A stretch of DNA of 31,628 nt from Clostridiales bacterium (GTDB lineage Bacteria; Bacillota; Clostridia; Christensenellales; CAG-314): contig SFEB01000018.1 in the NCBI GenBank assembly GCA_004558105.1, positions 1 through 31,628 on the forward strand, written 5' to 3'. The position numbers and the translations under genes are program-made. The notes under the pieces are model-generated. The model was not told where the DNA came from. It saw only the letters and a list, made by a program, of their open reading frames with translations, and ran no database searches. Shown here in pieces: positions 7,257 to 14,030 of this stretch (position 1 is the stretch's first letter; every line of letters begins with the position of its first letter).

Positions 7257-7859
7257 ATGAAACGCTTAATCATATACGTGCATGGTAAAGGCGGCAATGC
7301 AGAAGAAGCAAAGCATTATCAACCTCTTTTTGCCGAAAGCGACGTTATTGGCTTTGACTATAAGTCGCAAAACCCTTGGGATGCGAAAAGTGAATTCTCA
7401 CAGTTTTTCGATCTGCACGGCAAAGGGTACGATTCGGTTGTTTTGATTGCAAACAGTATCGGAGCTTTTTTATCCATGCATGCACTATCCGAAAAAAATA
7501 TTTCACAAGCCATGTTTATTTCGCCGATTGTAAATATGGAAAAACTGATCACCGATATGATGCTGTGGTCAAACGTGACGGAGGATGAACTGCGAAGCAA
7601 AAGGGAAATTACTACGGCGTTTGGCGAGACGTTAAGTTGGGATTATTTATGCTATGTGAGAAAACATCCCGTTGTATGGAATATACCCACCTGTATTTTA
7701 TACGGAGCAACCGACAACTTAACGTCTATAGATACCATAACCGAATTCAAAAACAAAATCGGCGCAACTCTCACCGTTATCGATAACGGAGAGCACTGGT
7801 TCCATACGGATGCGCAGATGAAAGTCCTTGATAATTGGATCGTCAATTCGATACGGTAA
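7257..7859 (+). CDS. Small alpha/beta hydrolase
   Basis: 200 residues when started at the ATG at 7257, which follows AGGGGGGG; an upstream in-frame TTG at 7203 lacks a better site. The fold is visible from RLIIYVHGKGGNAEEAKHY (oxyanion strand HGKGG). The nucleophile elbow is LIANSIGAF (an A-x-S-x-G form, Ser at about 69). The acid lies in YGATDNLTS (about 155-163) and the histidine in NGEHWFHTD (about 180-188). This complete triad places it with small serine esterases/thioesterases; the substrate is unknown. It follows the AraC-type regulator gene and ends before a palindromic terminator, so the two may form one unit. Confidence 0.88.
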   Translation: MKRLIIYVHGKGGNAEEAKHYQPLFAESDVIGFDYKSQNPWDAKSEFSQFFDLHGKGYDSVVLIANSIGAFLSMHALSEKNISQAMFISPIVNMEKLITDMMLWSNVTEDELRSKREITTAFGETLSWDYLCYVRKHPVVWNIPTCILYGATDNLTSIDTITEFKNKIGATLTVIDNGEHWFHTDAQMKVLDNWIVNSIR

Positions 7860-7916
7860 ATTTCTTTCCGTCGGGGCAAACCGAAAAAATCTTTTAAAAA
7901 AACCATACTCAAAACG

Positions 7917-7943
7917 AAAAGCACTTCTTAAGAAGTGCTTTTG
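7917..7943 (+). terminator. Terminator after the hydrolase gene
   Basis: Perfect palindrome AAAAGCACTTCTT / AAGAAGTGCTTTT. It can act in both directions, but the minus-strand GNAT gene stops about 110 bases away. The rest of 7860-8050 shows nothing else. Confidence 0.75.
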
Positions 7944-8050
7944 TTCGTGTTTGAATATTTTGTGTTTTAATTCTAAGTATGACCGACCGCAACCGATTTC
8001 AAAACGTACCTCTCGGGCTAATTTTTAACGGCGCAACGGCATGATCTTAT

Positions 8051-8677
8051 TTAAAAAATTTGTCCCGGAAGTTTCTTTTTTTCTTTGTACGGAAAAGTTT
8101 TGTCAAATTCCTCCGCCGAGCTTTCGTCCACGAAATAAACCTGCGGCGTTGCGTACTCCCCCGTAATTCCTTTTAAATACCCCGGAATGAGTTCTTTACA
8201 CAAAAAGAAAGAAGAATCTTCGCCCTCAGGCAACCCATGATAGCGAATTCCGAACCTGCTTGCAAACGTAAATCCGCTTTTTCCGTAAAAATCTATATTT
8301 CCTTCGAAACACACGGCGCCGAAACCGTATTCCGCCGCTTTTTCCAGAGAATAATCCAAAAGAATTTTGCCGTACCCGCGTCTGCCATACTCGGGCGCAA
8401 TACAAATCGGCCCCATAGTAACGATAGGGATACTTCTGCCGTCGTCGGCTTTGATTTCCGCTTTCACAAAAACGTTCTGCCCGATGAGCCTGCCGTCCTT
8501 CTCCATGACGAAATCCAATTCGGAAACAAAGTCGTGAGATTTCCTCAACTCGTGTAAAACGTAATGTTCGAGGCAACCGGGACGGTAAACGTTCCAGAAC
8601 GCTTCTCTTACCAATTCTTCTGTCTTTCCGTACTCTTCTTTTCTTTCCAAACGAATATTATAATCGTTTTTATTCAT
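8051..8677 (-). CDS. GNAT family N-acetyltransferase
   Basis: 208 residues. Motif A of the GNAT fold is clear as MGPICIAPEYGRRGYGKILL (about 88-107), whose RRGYGK loop binds the CoA pyrophosphate. The following ALEKAAEYGF-like helix (SLEKAAEYGFGAVCFEG) and FYGKSGFTFASRFGI (motif B) complete the domain. The closest general type is the YhbS-like single-domain acetyltransferases, with a C-terminal addition (about 150-208) containing GYLKGITGEYATPQVYFVDE. The acceptor substrate is unknown. The start has AGGAGG eight bases upstream. It has its own promoter and an unusual structured leader (8678-8810), which suggests regulated expression. Confidence 0.9.
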   Translation of the reverse strand: MNKNDYNIRLERKEEYGKTEELVREAFWNVYRPGCLEHYVLHELRKSHDFVSELDFVMEKDGRLIGQNVFVKAEIKADDGRSIPIVTMGPICIAPEYGRRGYGKILLDYSLEKAAEYGFGAVCFEGNIDFYGKSGFTFASRFGIRYHGLPEGEDSSFFLCKELIPGYLKGITGEYATPQVYFVDESSAEEFDKTFPYKEKKKLPGQIF

Positions 8678-8714
8678 TATTTTTCCTCCTGAAAATTGTT
8701 AAATGCAATAACCG

Positions 8715-8747
8715 GAGGTTTGTGCGGGATTGTTTTGCGCAAACCTC
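8715..8747 (-). promoter_or_regulatory. Leader hairpin upstream of the GNAT gene
   Basis: Perfect 8-bp stem GAGGTTTG / CAAACCTC with extra GC pairs near the loop, 38 bases before the GNAT start. It has no T run, so it is not a simple terminator. A short reading frame ends just upstream of it (8752). Confidence 0.5.
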
Positions 8748-8751
8748 GCGG

Positions 8752-8787
8752 TCAGCCCACAATCTCCATTTTTCCGTCTTTTTTCAA
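8752..8787 (-). CDS. Possible 11-residue leader peptide of the GNAT gene
   Basis: TTG-initiated frame coding for (M)KKDGKMEIVG, with AGGAGA seven bases upstream and a stop right before the leader hairpin. This is the arrangement of translational attenuators of resistance genes. The predicted transcription start (about 8798) would fall inside the ribosome binding site, so translation is uncertain. Confidence 0.25.
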   Translation of the reverse strand: MKKDGKMEIVG

Positions 8788-8804
8788 AAAGCACTCTCCT
8801 GATA

Positions 8805-8833
8805 ATTATAAAATTTTTCAAACTACCGCAGTA
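8805..8833 (-). promoter_or_regulatory. Promoter of the GNAT gene
   Basis: Minus strand TACTGC (8833-8828), 17-base spacer, TATAAT (8810-8805). The -10 is consensus and the -35 is weak. Confidence 0.5.
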
Positions 8834-8866
8834 AAAAATATTACGGTAAACGCCTGTTTAAATTAC

Positions 8867-9463
8867 TTAAATTTCTTTTCTGTTTTCCAGCGCCTGCGTA
8901 AGAGTGGCGTTGTCTGTGTATTCCAACTCGCTGCCTGCCGAAACGCCCTGAGCGGGGCGCGTAACTTTCACGCCGAGCGGTTTGATAAGACGGGCGAGGT
9001 ACATTGCCGTTGCCTCCCCCTCTACCGTCGGGTTAGTGGCGATAATCACTTCTTTGACCGTTCCGTCGAGACGAGTCATCAAAGACTTTATATGCAAGTC
9101 GTTGGGACCGACGTTTTCGATAGGGTTTAAAAGCCCGCCGAGAACATGATAAACGCCCTTGTACTCGTTTATTTTTTCTATCGCCAGAATATCTTTGGCG
9201 TCTTTGACGACGCAAATAACCGAATGGTCACGCAATGCGTCGTCGCAAATTTTACACCTTTCCTTCTCGGTAAAATTGCCGCAAACCGCGCAAAAATGCA
9301 CCGTTTCTTTGGTGGCGACGAGAGTCTCGGCAAATTCTTTGACCTGTGCCGGCGACATATCGAGGATTTTATACGCGTACCGCTGAGCGGTTTTTTGCCC
9401 TACGCCCGGCAACTTGCTGAACTGATTGACAAGGCGCGCAATAGGATCGATAAACTCTCTCAA
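8867..9463 (-). CDS. recR: Recombination mediator protein RecR
   Basis: 198 residues, normal family length. RecR works with RecO and RecF to load RecA at gaps and breaks. Order: N-terminal helix-hairpin-helix (LPGVGQKTAQRYAY, about 19-32), four-cysteine zinc finger (CAVCGNFTEKERCKIC, 58-73), Toprim domain (SVICVVKDAKDILAIEK to TNPTVEGEATAMYLARL), and a C-terminal GVKVTRPAQGVSAGSELEY segment. The start codon is TTG at 9463, directly abutting the ybaB stop. Its GGAGG ribosome binding site is encoded within the last Gly-Gly codons of ybaB, so the two genes are probably translationally coupled. ybaB-recR next to dnaX is the classic arrangement. Confidence 0.97.
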   Translation of the reverse strand: MREFIDPIARLVNQFSKLPGVGQKTAQRYAYKILDMSPAQVKEFAETLVATKETVHFCAVCGNFTEKERCKICDDALRDHSVICVVKDAKDILAIEKINEYKGVYHVLGGLLNPIENVGPNDLHIKSLMTRLDGTVKEVIIATNPTVEGEATAMYLARLIKPLGVKVTRPAQGVSAGSELEYTDNATLTQALENRKEI

Positions 9464-9790
9464 TTATAACATTCCTCCCAGAGCCTGGAACGGTCCCATA
9501 AGCCTTTCGTACTCTTCGTCGGCCTGGCTGTAAGCGTCGTTAACGGCTGCCATTACAAGGTCCTCCAACATCTCGACGTCGTCGGGGTCCACCGCTTTGG
9601 GGTCGATGGTAACGGAAGAAATTATCTTTTTGCCGTTGACTACCACCTTAACCATTCCGCTGCCCGCAGTGCCTTCGAGTTCCAACTCTTCCAACTCGTC
9701 CTGAGCTTCTTTAAGTTTCTGTTGCATTTGCTGAGCCTGACGGAGCATCGCTTGCATATTGCCGCCGCCGTAACCTTTAAAACCTGCCAT
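9464..9790 (-). CDS. YbaB/EbfC family nucleoid-associated protein
   Basis: 108 residues, usual length. The protein is a small DNA-binding dimer associated with the nucleoid and often encoded between dnaX and recR. Visible: MAGFKGYGGGNMQAMLRQAQ N-terminus, long charged helix QQMQQKLKEAQDELEELELEG in two parts (about 20-41), the GSGMVKVVVNGKKIISSVTI beta strands, and the DPDDVEMLEDLVMAAVNDA helix. The start has AAGGAG eight to nine bases upstream. The last codons supply the ribosome binding site of recR. It is the fifth gene of the mrnC-rlmB-sigH-dnaX-ybaB-recR run. Confidence 0.95.
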   Translation of the reverse strand: MAGFKGYGGGNMQAMLRQAQQMQQKLKEAQDELEELELEGTAGSGMVKVVVNGKKIISSVTIDPKAVDPDDVEMLEDLVMAAVNDAYSQADEEYERLMGPFQALGGML

Positions 9791-9854
9791 ATTTTTATCT
9801 CCTTTTTCGTTATTTTACTTCAATATTTATTTTTTCAAAACGGGTATCTGCCCG

Positions 9855-10286
9855 TCAATTGACTTTTTTCCCGTCCACGTACAGCGGAACGTCTCCCGCT
9901 ATGTTCTTAAACTGTTGAAAAGACTGTTCCCACGGGTCTTTTTCCTCGACGAGACGAACGGTAAAGCGATACGGACAATACTGCGACACTATATTTTTTA
10001 CAAGACTTTGATTGTCCTGTTTGGACAGTATTGCGTATCCGCCGCTTTTTACCATTGCGACAAGCAAAGAATCCTGTTCTACAAACACTTTTTCCACGTT
10101 TTCGCAAACGTCGAACAACACCGTCTCTCCGTTGCCGCGCAAAGTGCCGAGAACCTTTCCCCATATCGCTCCGCCCGATGCCATGTTAACCTTTGTCGAT
10201 TTTGGTTTTTCCTCCGCCCTTGCCGATTCTACCACGGTGGATTGAGGCTGACGAGCCGCCTGAGACAAAGATCGTCGAGATTGACT
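9855..10286 (-). CDS. dnaX: DnaX C-terminal (tau-like) part in the -1 frame
   Basis: This frame continues DnaX after the ATPase and clamp-loader domain III are completed in the upstream frame. From about SLSQAARQPQSTVVESARAEEKP (a flexible Gln/Glu/Lys linker) it runs through VNMASGGAIWGKVLGTLRGNG and FVEQDSLLVAM to DPWEQSFQQFKNIAGDVPLY. The last part is a small alpha/beta domain like the C-terminal domain of Bacillota DnaX. The frame is open upstream past 10370, but that part overlaps domain III and is a shadow; no plausible ribosome binding site starts it. It therefore needs a -1 shift relative to the 10229-11371 frame, somewhere near 10260-10300. The coordinates given start at the approximate crossover. 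It could be real recoding or a base missing from the sequence. Confidence 0.7.
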   Translation of the reverse strand, partial: SQSRRSLSQAARQPQSTVVESARAEEKPKSTKVNMASGGAIWGKVLGTLRGNGETVLFDVCENVEKVFVEQDSLLVAMVKSGGYAILSKQDNQSLVKNIVSQYCPYRFTVRLVEEKDPWEQSFQQFKNIAGDVPLYVDGKKVN

Positions 10287-11371
10287 TCTCCCGAACTCGC
10301 CGCCGCACGCAAAGCGATTGCTTCCAACAGTATACGGGGATTGAGTGCAAACCGTAAATCGTTTTCGCAACCTACGAATACGTCAAGCGAATGCAAAACT
10401 TTTTTCACGTTATATTTTTTTGCCGCGTTATCCAGCACCTCAAAACGGTTTTCGGGAAGATTAAGTAATTGTTTTGCCGTAGGTACCGTACTGCATATTA
10501 CTATGTTTCTGAACACGTTTGCCAGATCCTTTGACAGCGAAACGACGTTTTTACCTGCGTCGGTAAGATTTTTTATTTCCAAAAGAATCCCTGCCGCGTC
10601 GCCGTCGAGAACGGCCGTCGCCAGACGCTCCACGGCAGTGTTGTCTGTCGCGCCGAGAATATTAAGGACGTCCTCGTATTCAAGCGTTTTATCTCGCGAA
10701 AACGAAATGCATCTGTCGGCAATACTGAGCGTATCGCGAACGCTCCCCTCGCCTGCCGTACAAATCGCCGTAATCGCCTCCGAAGTGGCCTTTGCGCCGA
10801 CTTTATTAAATATTTCGGTCAGCAATTTTACCAGATCGTTAAGCGAAATAAGGCGAAAATCGAATCGCATACAGCGACTGAGTATGGTCTGCGGAATCTT
10901 TTGCGGCTCGGTCGTACAAAGAACGAACACCGCATGAGCGGGCGGCTCTTCCAACGTCTTTAAAAATGCGTTGAAAGCGTTTGCGCTGAGCATATGGACT
11001 TCGTCCACTATATACACCTTATACTTGCCGTTGACTGGAGAAAAAGCGGCTTTTTCAATAATATCACGGATATAATCGACGCCGTTGTTGCTTGCGGCGT
11101 CAAGTTCGATAAGGTCGATCGGGTTTGCATCGCGGCAGTTGTCGCAATTTAAACATGGGTTGCCGTCGGTGTTGTCCAGACAGTTTATCGCGCGCGCGAA
11201 AACTTTTGCGGCAGTGGTCTTACCCGTACCCCGTGTGCCGCAAAACAGATATGCGTGACCTATTTGCCCCGACTTGATCTGATTTTTCAAAGTAGTCGTG
11301 ACATGCGACTGACCTATAATCTCGTCAAAGGTGCGAGGACGAAACTGTCTGTATAACGCCAAATGTCCCAT
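10229..11371 (-). CDS. dnaX: DNA polymerase III subunit gamma/tau, N-terminal ATPase part
   Basis: 380 residues in this frame. DnaX is the motor of the clamp loader that places the beta clamp on DNA. Walker A is GTRGTGKTT (45-53), followed by the zinc-binding cysteines (64, 73, 76, 79). Walker B is VDEVH (122-126), and the sensor and arginine-finger region includes LSRCMRFDF (164-172). Lid domain II and collar domain III (VLHSLDVFVGCENDLRFALN) complete the part equal to gamma. The frame then ends after LCLRRLVSLNPPW at TAG 10229-10231, where the -1 frame carries the expected tau-like continuation. A protein stopping here would be gamma-like and could still load clamps. The start has AAGGAG eight bases upstream; sigH lies 19 bases before it. 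Confidence 0.95.
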   Translation of the reverse strand: MGHLALYRQFRPRTFDEIIGQSHVTTTLKNQIKSGQIGHAYLFCGTRGTGKTTAAKVFARAINCLDNTDGNPCLNCDNCRDANPIDLIELDAASNNGVDYIRDIIEKAAFSPVNGKYKVYIVDEVHMLSANAFNAFLKTLEEPPAHAVFVLCTTEPQKIPQTILSRCMRFDFRLISLNDLVKLLTEIFNKVGAKATSEAITAICTAGEGSVRDTLSIADRCISFSRDKTLEYEDVLNILGATDNTAVERLATAVLDGDAAGILLEIKNLTDAGKNVVSLSKDLANVFRNIVICSTVPTAKQLLNLPENRFEVLDNAAKKYNVKKVLHSLDVFVGCENDLRFALNPRILLEAIALRAAASSGEVNLDDLCLRRLVSLNPPW

Positions 11372-11390
11372 AACCCGTCTCCTTATTTTT

Positions 11391-11990
11391 TTATGCCAAC
11401 TTTTTGCGTGCGCGTTGCAGTGCGCCGTCTACCGACTTGACGCTTTTGCCCGTCTTTCTTGCGATTTCGTCGTAAGAATAACCTTTTATAAACAATCCCA
11501 CGACCTTGTTTTCCAAGGGTGTCAGGTGCGTCTCTATTTTTTCCATAAGAAGAACTTTAAACTCTCTCGCTATCGTTTCTTCCAACGGATCGCTGTCGGA
11601 AACTAATTTTGCCGCGGCGTTTTCGTCCAACGAAACGCAACCCGAAAGAGGTTTGTTTTTGTCTGCGGAATACCGCTTGACGGCGTTGATAATCTGCCTG
11701 AGAATACAGGTGTGAGCGAAAGTGCCGAAAGAAGTTTTGCCGCTCTTAAAGTCACGCACGGCTTTAAACAGTCCGTACATTCCCTCCTGCAACAAATCTT
11801 CCCTGTCGCCGCCAACTAAAAAATAACTGTTGGCAAGCCCGCGAACGACGCTCTTGTAGGCGGTAAAAATCTTTTCCATCGCATCCTGGTCGCCTTCTCG
11901 TGCGGCAATAATGATTTCGTCGGTCAGATCGGCAACTTCTGCCGTCCGGTTAACGTCGGATAAATCCGTCAAATCTTTCGTCTTTTTCAT
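11391..11990 (-). CDS. sigH: RNA polymerase sigma factor, SigH (sigma-30) type
   Basis: 199 residues. Region 2 is complete: NSYFLVGGDREDLLQEGMYG, then LFKAVRDFK and FGTFAHTCILRQI for -10 recognition. Region 4 has LTPLENKVVGLFIKGYSYDEIA (helix start) and KTGKSVKSVDGALQRARKKL for -35 recognition. Sequence and neighbours (rlmB and mrnC upstream) match sigH of Bacillus and Clostridium, the early stationary-phase and sporulation sigma factor. That does not prove that this organism sporulates. The N-terminal 25 residues, rich in Asp and Thr, are not part of the domain. The ribosome binding site is weak (AAGGG twelve bases upstream, inside the rlmB end), suggesting coupling to rlmB, whose stop is six bases before this start. 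Confidence 0.9.
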   Translation of the reverse strand: MKKTKDLTDLSDVNRTAEVADLTDEIIIAAREGDQDAMEKIFTAYKSVVRGLANSYFLVGGDREDLLQEGMYGLFKAVRDFKSGKTSFGTFAHTCILRQIINAVKRYSADKNKPLSGCVSLDENAAAKLVSDSDPLEETIAREFKVLLMEKIETHLTPLENKVVGLFIKGYSYDEIARKTGKSVKSVDGALQRARKKLA

Positions 11991-11996
11991 TGGTTT

Positions 11997-12713
11997 TCAG
12001 CCCTTTAAGCGTTGGCGGAGAGCCTCGTACACGACAACGCCGCACGCAACGGAAGCGTTAAGGCTGTTGACCTTTCCCTTTAACGGCAACGCAACCACTC
12101 CGTCGCAGTTTTCTTTAAGGAGTCTTCCTACGCCCTTACCTTCGCCGCCGACAACCAAGCAAATCTTGCCTTTAAGGTCGGTGGTATAGATATCCTGCCC
12201 GTCCATATCCGCGGCGTAAACCCAGAGTCCCGCACGCTTTAAGTCAGCAACGACGTTACTCAGGTTTGAAACGCGCGAAACGAGCATGTGCTGCGCCGCT
12301 CCGGCAGAAGTCTTTATAACCGTTTCGTTCACGCCGACGGCGCGGTTTTTGGGGATAATAACGCCGTGCACGCCCGCGCATTCGCAGACGCGTAATATAC
12401 TGCCGAGGTTGTGCGGATCTTCCACGCCGTCGAGTATAACCACGAAAGCGTCTTCGCCCCTTTGCTTGGCAAGGTTGAGAATATCTTCCACTTCGCAGTA
12501 TTCAAAATCGGTGATTTTTCCGATAAAACCCTGATGTTTTTTGGTTACGCTGATTTTATCCAGCACGGCTTTGTCGACGAATTGAATTTTAACGCCTTTA
12601 GAACGCGCCATCGCTACGATACTGTGTTGCATTCCTTTTTCTACCAGCAAAGATTCAAAAGTCGTATCCGCTTTTAACGCCTCCGATACGGCGTTTCTTC
12701 CTTCAATATTCAT
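11997..12713 (-). CDS. rlmB: 23S rRNA (guanosine-2'-O)-methyltransferase RlmB, SpoU family
   Basis: 238 residues. Uses SAM to 2'-O-methylate a guanosine of 23S rRNA. The N-terminal substrate-binding domain starts with MNIEGRNAVSEALK. The SPOUT catalytic domain shows motif 1 (ILDGVEDPHNLGSILRVCEC), motif 2 (ICLVVGGEGKGVGRLLKENC) and motif 3 (VALPLKGKVNSLNASVACGV) that form the trefoil knot and SAM pocket. The start codon overlaps the mrnC stop by four bases (ATGA). It corresponds to B. subtilis yacO, upstream of yacP and sigH. The yacP (rae1) gene that normally sits between rlmB and sigH is absent here. Confidence 0.96.
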   Translation of the reverse strand: MNIEGRNAVSEALKADTTFESLLVEKGMQHSIVAMARSKGVKIQFVDKAVLDKISVTKKHQGFIGKITDFEYCEVEDILNLAKQRGEDAFVVILDGVEDPHNLGSILRVCECAGVHGVIIPKNRAVGVNETVIKTSAGAAQHMLVSRVSNLSNVVADLKRAGLWVYAADMDGQDIYTTDLKGKICLVVGGEGKGVGRLLKENCDGVVALPLKGKVNSLNASVACGVVVYEALRQRLKG

Positions 12714-13102
12714 TCTTTTTCTCCAAACTCCAAAAGTTGTTGCAAACGGTCGTACTGCCCCGTAAGGTAAAGGAAACCGAATACTGCTTCCAATCCGCTT
12801 GCTTTTTTATAGTCGATAATATCGGCGTGTTTTGCCACGCTGTTCACATGCGCGTTTCTTGCGCGGAAAAACACGTCCCTTTCCTCATCCGTCAGATCGG
12901 GCAAAATACTTTCGGCAACTTTACTCTGGTGAGTTGCGCAAACAATTCTGTTGGCGCGTTTGTGCAATTCTCCCGTTTTACAATCGCTGCCGACGGCAAG
13001 ATTACTCCTGACGAAAAGCGTCTGCACGGCGTCGCCGACGTAAGCAAGCACTATTGGGTTGTAGGTCAATGCGACCTTCTTGTCAAGGACAATATTATTC
13101 AT
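12710..13102 (-). CDS. mrnC: Mini-ribonuclease III (MrnC)
   Basis: 130 residues. MrnC is an RNase III catalytic domain without an RNA-binding domain and matures the 3' and 5' ends of 23S rRNA. Visible: NPIVLAYVGDAVQTLFVR (the ALAYLGDAVYE-like signature with the catalytic Asp), a THQSKVAESILPDLTDEERDVFFRARNAH helix pair in two parts, and YKKASGLEAVFGFLYLTGQ, where the second acidic catalytic residue (Glu in LEAVFG) is present. Its start is unusual. The ATG at 13102 has no ribosome binding site and its -10 box ends seven bases before it. An in-frame TTG at 13069 follows AAGAAGG and would begin with MTYNPIVLAY, where family homology starts. First gene of the mrnC-rlmB-sigH-dnaX-ybaB-recR run. 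Confidence 0.93.
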   Translation of the reverse strand: MNNIVLDKKVALTYNPIVLAYVGDAVQTLFVRSNLAVGSDCKTGELHKRANRIVCATHQSKVAESILPDLTDEERDVFFRARNAHVNSVAKHADIIDYKKASGLEAVFGFLYLTGQYDRLQQLLEFGEKE

Positions 13103-13108
13103 TCTAGT

Positions 13109-13137
13109 ATTTTAACATAAAACGCAAAACTTTACAA
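13109..13137 (-). promoter_or_regulatory. Promoter of mrnC
   Basis: Minus strand TTGTAA (13137-13132), 17-base spacer, TAAAAT (13114-13109). The predicted transcription start coincides with the annotated ATG at 13102, so the message would be leaderless or translation starts at the internal TTG. Confidence 0.6.
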
Positions 13138-13271
13138 CGGTTTTTAATAATATTTTAGACTAACAGCCCGCCTAAATAAAAAAAAACGATCGGAAAAAAA
13201 CCCGTTCCGTACAGGTTTTTTCTTCTTCGGCAACGACGGTAAATTATTGTCGGAAAATTGCCTGAAAAAAC

Positions 13272-13300
13272 TTGCCAAATTTTTTATTTTATGATATAGT
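13272..13300 (+). promoter_or_regulatory. Promoter of tRNA-Glu
   Basis: TTGCCA (13272-13277), 17-base spacer, TATAGT (13295-13300), 18 bases before the tRNA. Confidence 0.7.
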
Positions 13301-13318
13301 TATATGGCTCTATCAGAT

Positions 13319-13393
13319 GCCTCCATAGTCTAGCGGTCAGGACGCCGCCCTCTCACGGCAGAGTCAGGGGTTCGATTCCCCTTGGAGGTGCCA
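13319..13393 (+). tRNA. tRNA-Glu (CTC)
   Basis: Acceptor GCCTCCA pairs with TGGAGGT (first pair G-U), discriminator G, CCA encoded (13391-13393). The anticodon loop CTCTCAC gives CTC. The stem CCGCC / GGCAG has one C-A mismatch. The T-arm is AGGGG-TTCGATT-CCCCT. The CTC anticodon reads GAG, so a TTC isoacceptor must exist elsewhere. Confidence 0.93.
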
Positions 13394-13394
13394 G

Positions 13395-13430
13395 AAAACA
13401 CTCGCTACCGTTTAGTAGCGAGTGTTTTTC
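13395..13430 (+). terminator. Terminator after tRNA-Glu
   Basis: Perfect 12-bp stem AACACTCGCTAC / GTAGCGAGTGTT followed by TTTTCGTTTT, two bases after the tRNA CCA. Confidence 0.92.
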
Positions 13431-13454
13431 GTTTTGCTTACGCTTTAACTGTAT

Positions 13455-13496
13455 TTAAAAAAAACTCCCGCGCACCGAGTTTGCGGGAGTTTTTCG
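13455..13496 (-). terminator. Terminator after the HIT gene
   Basis: Stem AAACTCCCGC / GCGGGAGTTT flanked by T and A runs, 17 bases after the HIT gene stop. It is symmetrical and could also stop plus-strand transcription. Confidence 0.8.
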
Positions 13497-13512
13497 GCTG
13501 AGTCCGAAAAGT

Positions 13513-13923
13513 TTATTTCATTTCCAGCATTTTTGCAACTTCTGCCAGATCCATGCTTTCGTCTCCGTCGCCGAGCGGCCAGAGGTTCATGTTATCGTCC
13601 GCTCTGCGCGGAATAATGTGGATATGAAGGTGAAAAACCGACTGTTGAGCGCTGACGCCGCTGCAATTGATAAGATTTACGCCGTCAAAACCGCATTTTT
13701 CAACGTAATGGCGTGAAATTTTTTTAACAGTCTCCATAACCGCGGCAAGATACTCCCCGTCGCAATCGAGAACGTTGGTAAAGTGCTTTTTGGGAACAAC
13801 GAGAGTATGCCCGACAGTATCGCGCTTGATATCCAAAAAGGCGTAGGTCTTTTCGTCCTCGTAAATTTTATACGAAGGTATCTCCCCTTTGATGATTTTA
13901 CAAAAAATGCAATCGTCTCTCAT
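13513..13923 (-). CDS. HIT family nucleotide-binding protein
   Basis: 136 residues from the ATG at 13923, chosen because AAGGAG precedes it by eight bases; an in-frame ATG at 13959 has no site. Histidine-triad proteins of the HINT branch hydrolyse purine nucleoside phosphoramidates and related adenylated compounds. The catalytic triad is HLHIHIIPRR (about 100-109). The N-terminal CIFCKIIKGEIPSYKIYED, with its CxxC, is typical and can help bind zinc. YAFLDIKRDTVGHTLVVPKKH forms the nucleotide pocket. It is monocistronic, with a promoter at 13950-13978. Confidence 0.95.
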   Translation of the reverse strand: MRDDCIFCKIIKGEIPSYKIYEDEKTYAFLDIKRDTVGHTLVVPKKHFTNVLDCDGEYLAAVMETVKKISRHYVEKCGFDGVNLINCSGVSAQQSVFHLHIHIIPRRADDNMNLWPLGDGDESMDLAEVAKMLEMK

Positions 13924-13949
13924 AAATACACTCCTTATCTTATACTTTG

Positions 13950-13978
13950 AGCATATCACCCTTTTTGAAAAATTGCAA
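13950..13978 (-). promoter_or_regulatory. Promoter of the HIT gene
   Basis: Minus strand TTGCAA (13978-13973), 17-base spacer, TATGCT (13955-13950), 26 bases before the start codon. Confidence 0.6.
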
Positions 13979-14030
13979 CCGTTTTTAACTTTTTAAATAG
14001 TTTTTCCTTCTTGTCGGGAATATTTTTTTT

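Noticed and set aside
10260..10330. Canonical programmed -1 frameshift site in dnaX
   Set aside because: The frame change is real in this sequence, but no X XXY YYZ heptamer in the right phase and no strong downstream pseudoknot or stem was found. I report the break without calling it programmed.
13194..13222. Terminator-like hairpin AAAAAACC / GGTTTTTT upstream of tRNA-Glu
   Set aside because: It looks like an intrinsic terminator but follows no recognisable gene on either strand. It may end a small transcript; too little evidence for a feature.
13138..13318. T-box leader before mrnC, as before the cysES-mrnC operon in other Bacillota
   Set aside because: No GGTGG T-box sequence or specifier stem is present, and the mrnC promoter lies downstream of this stretch.
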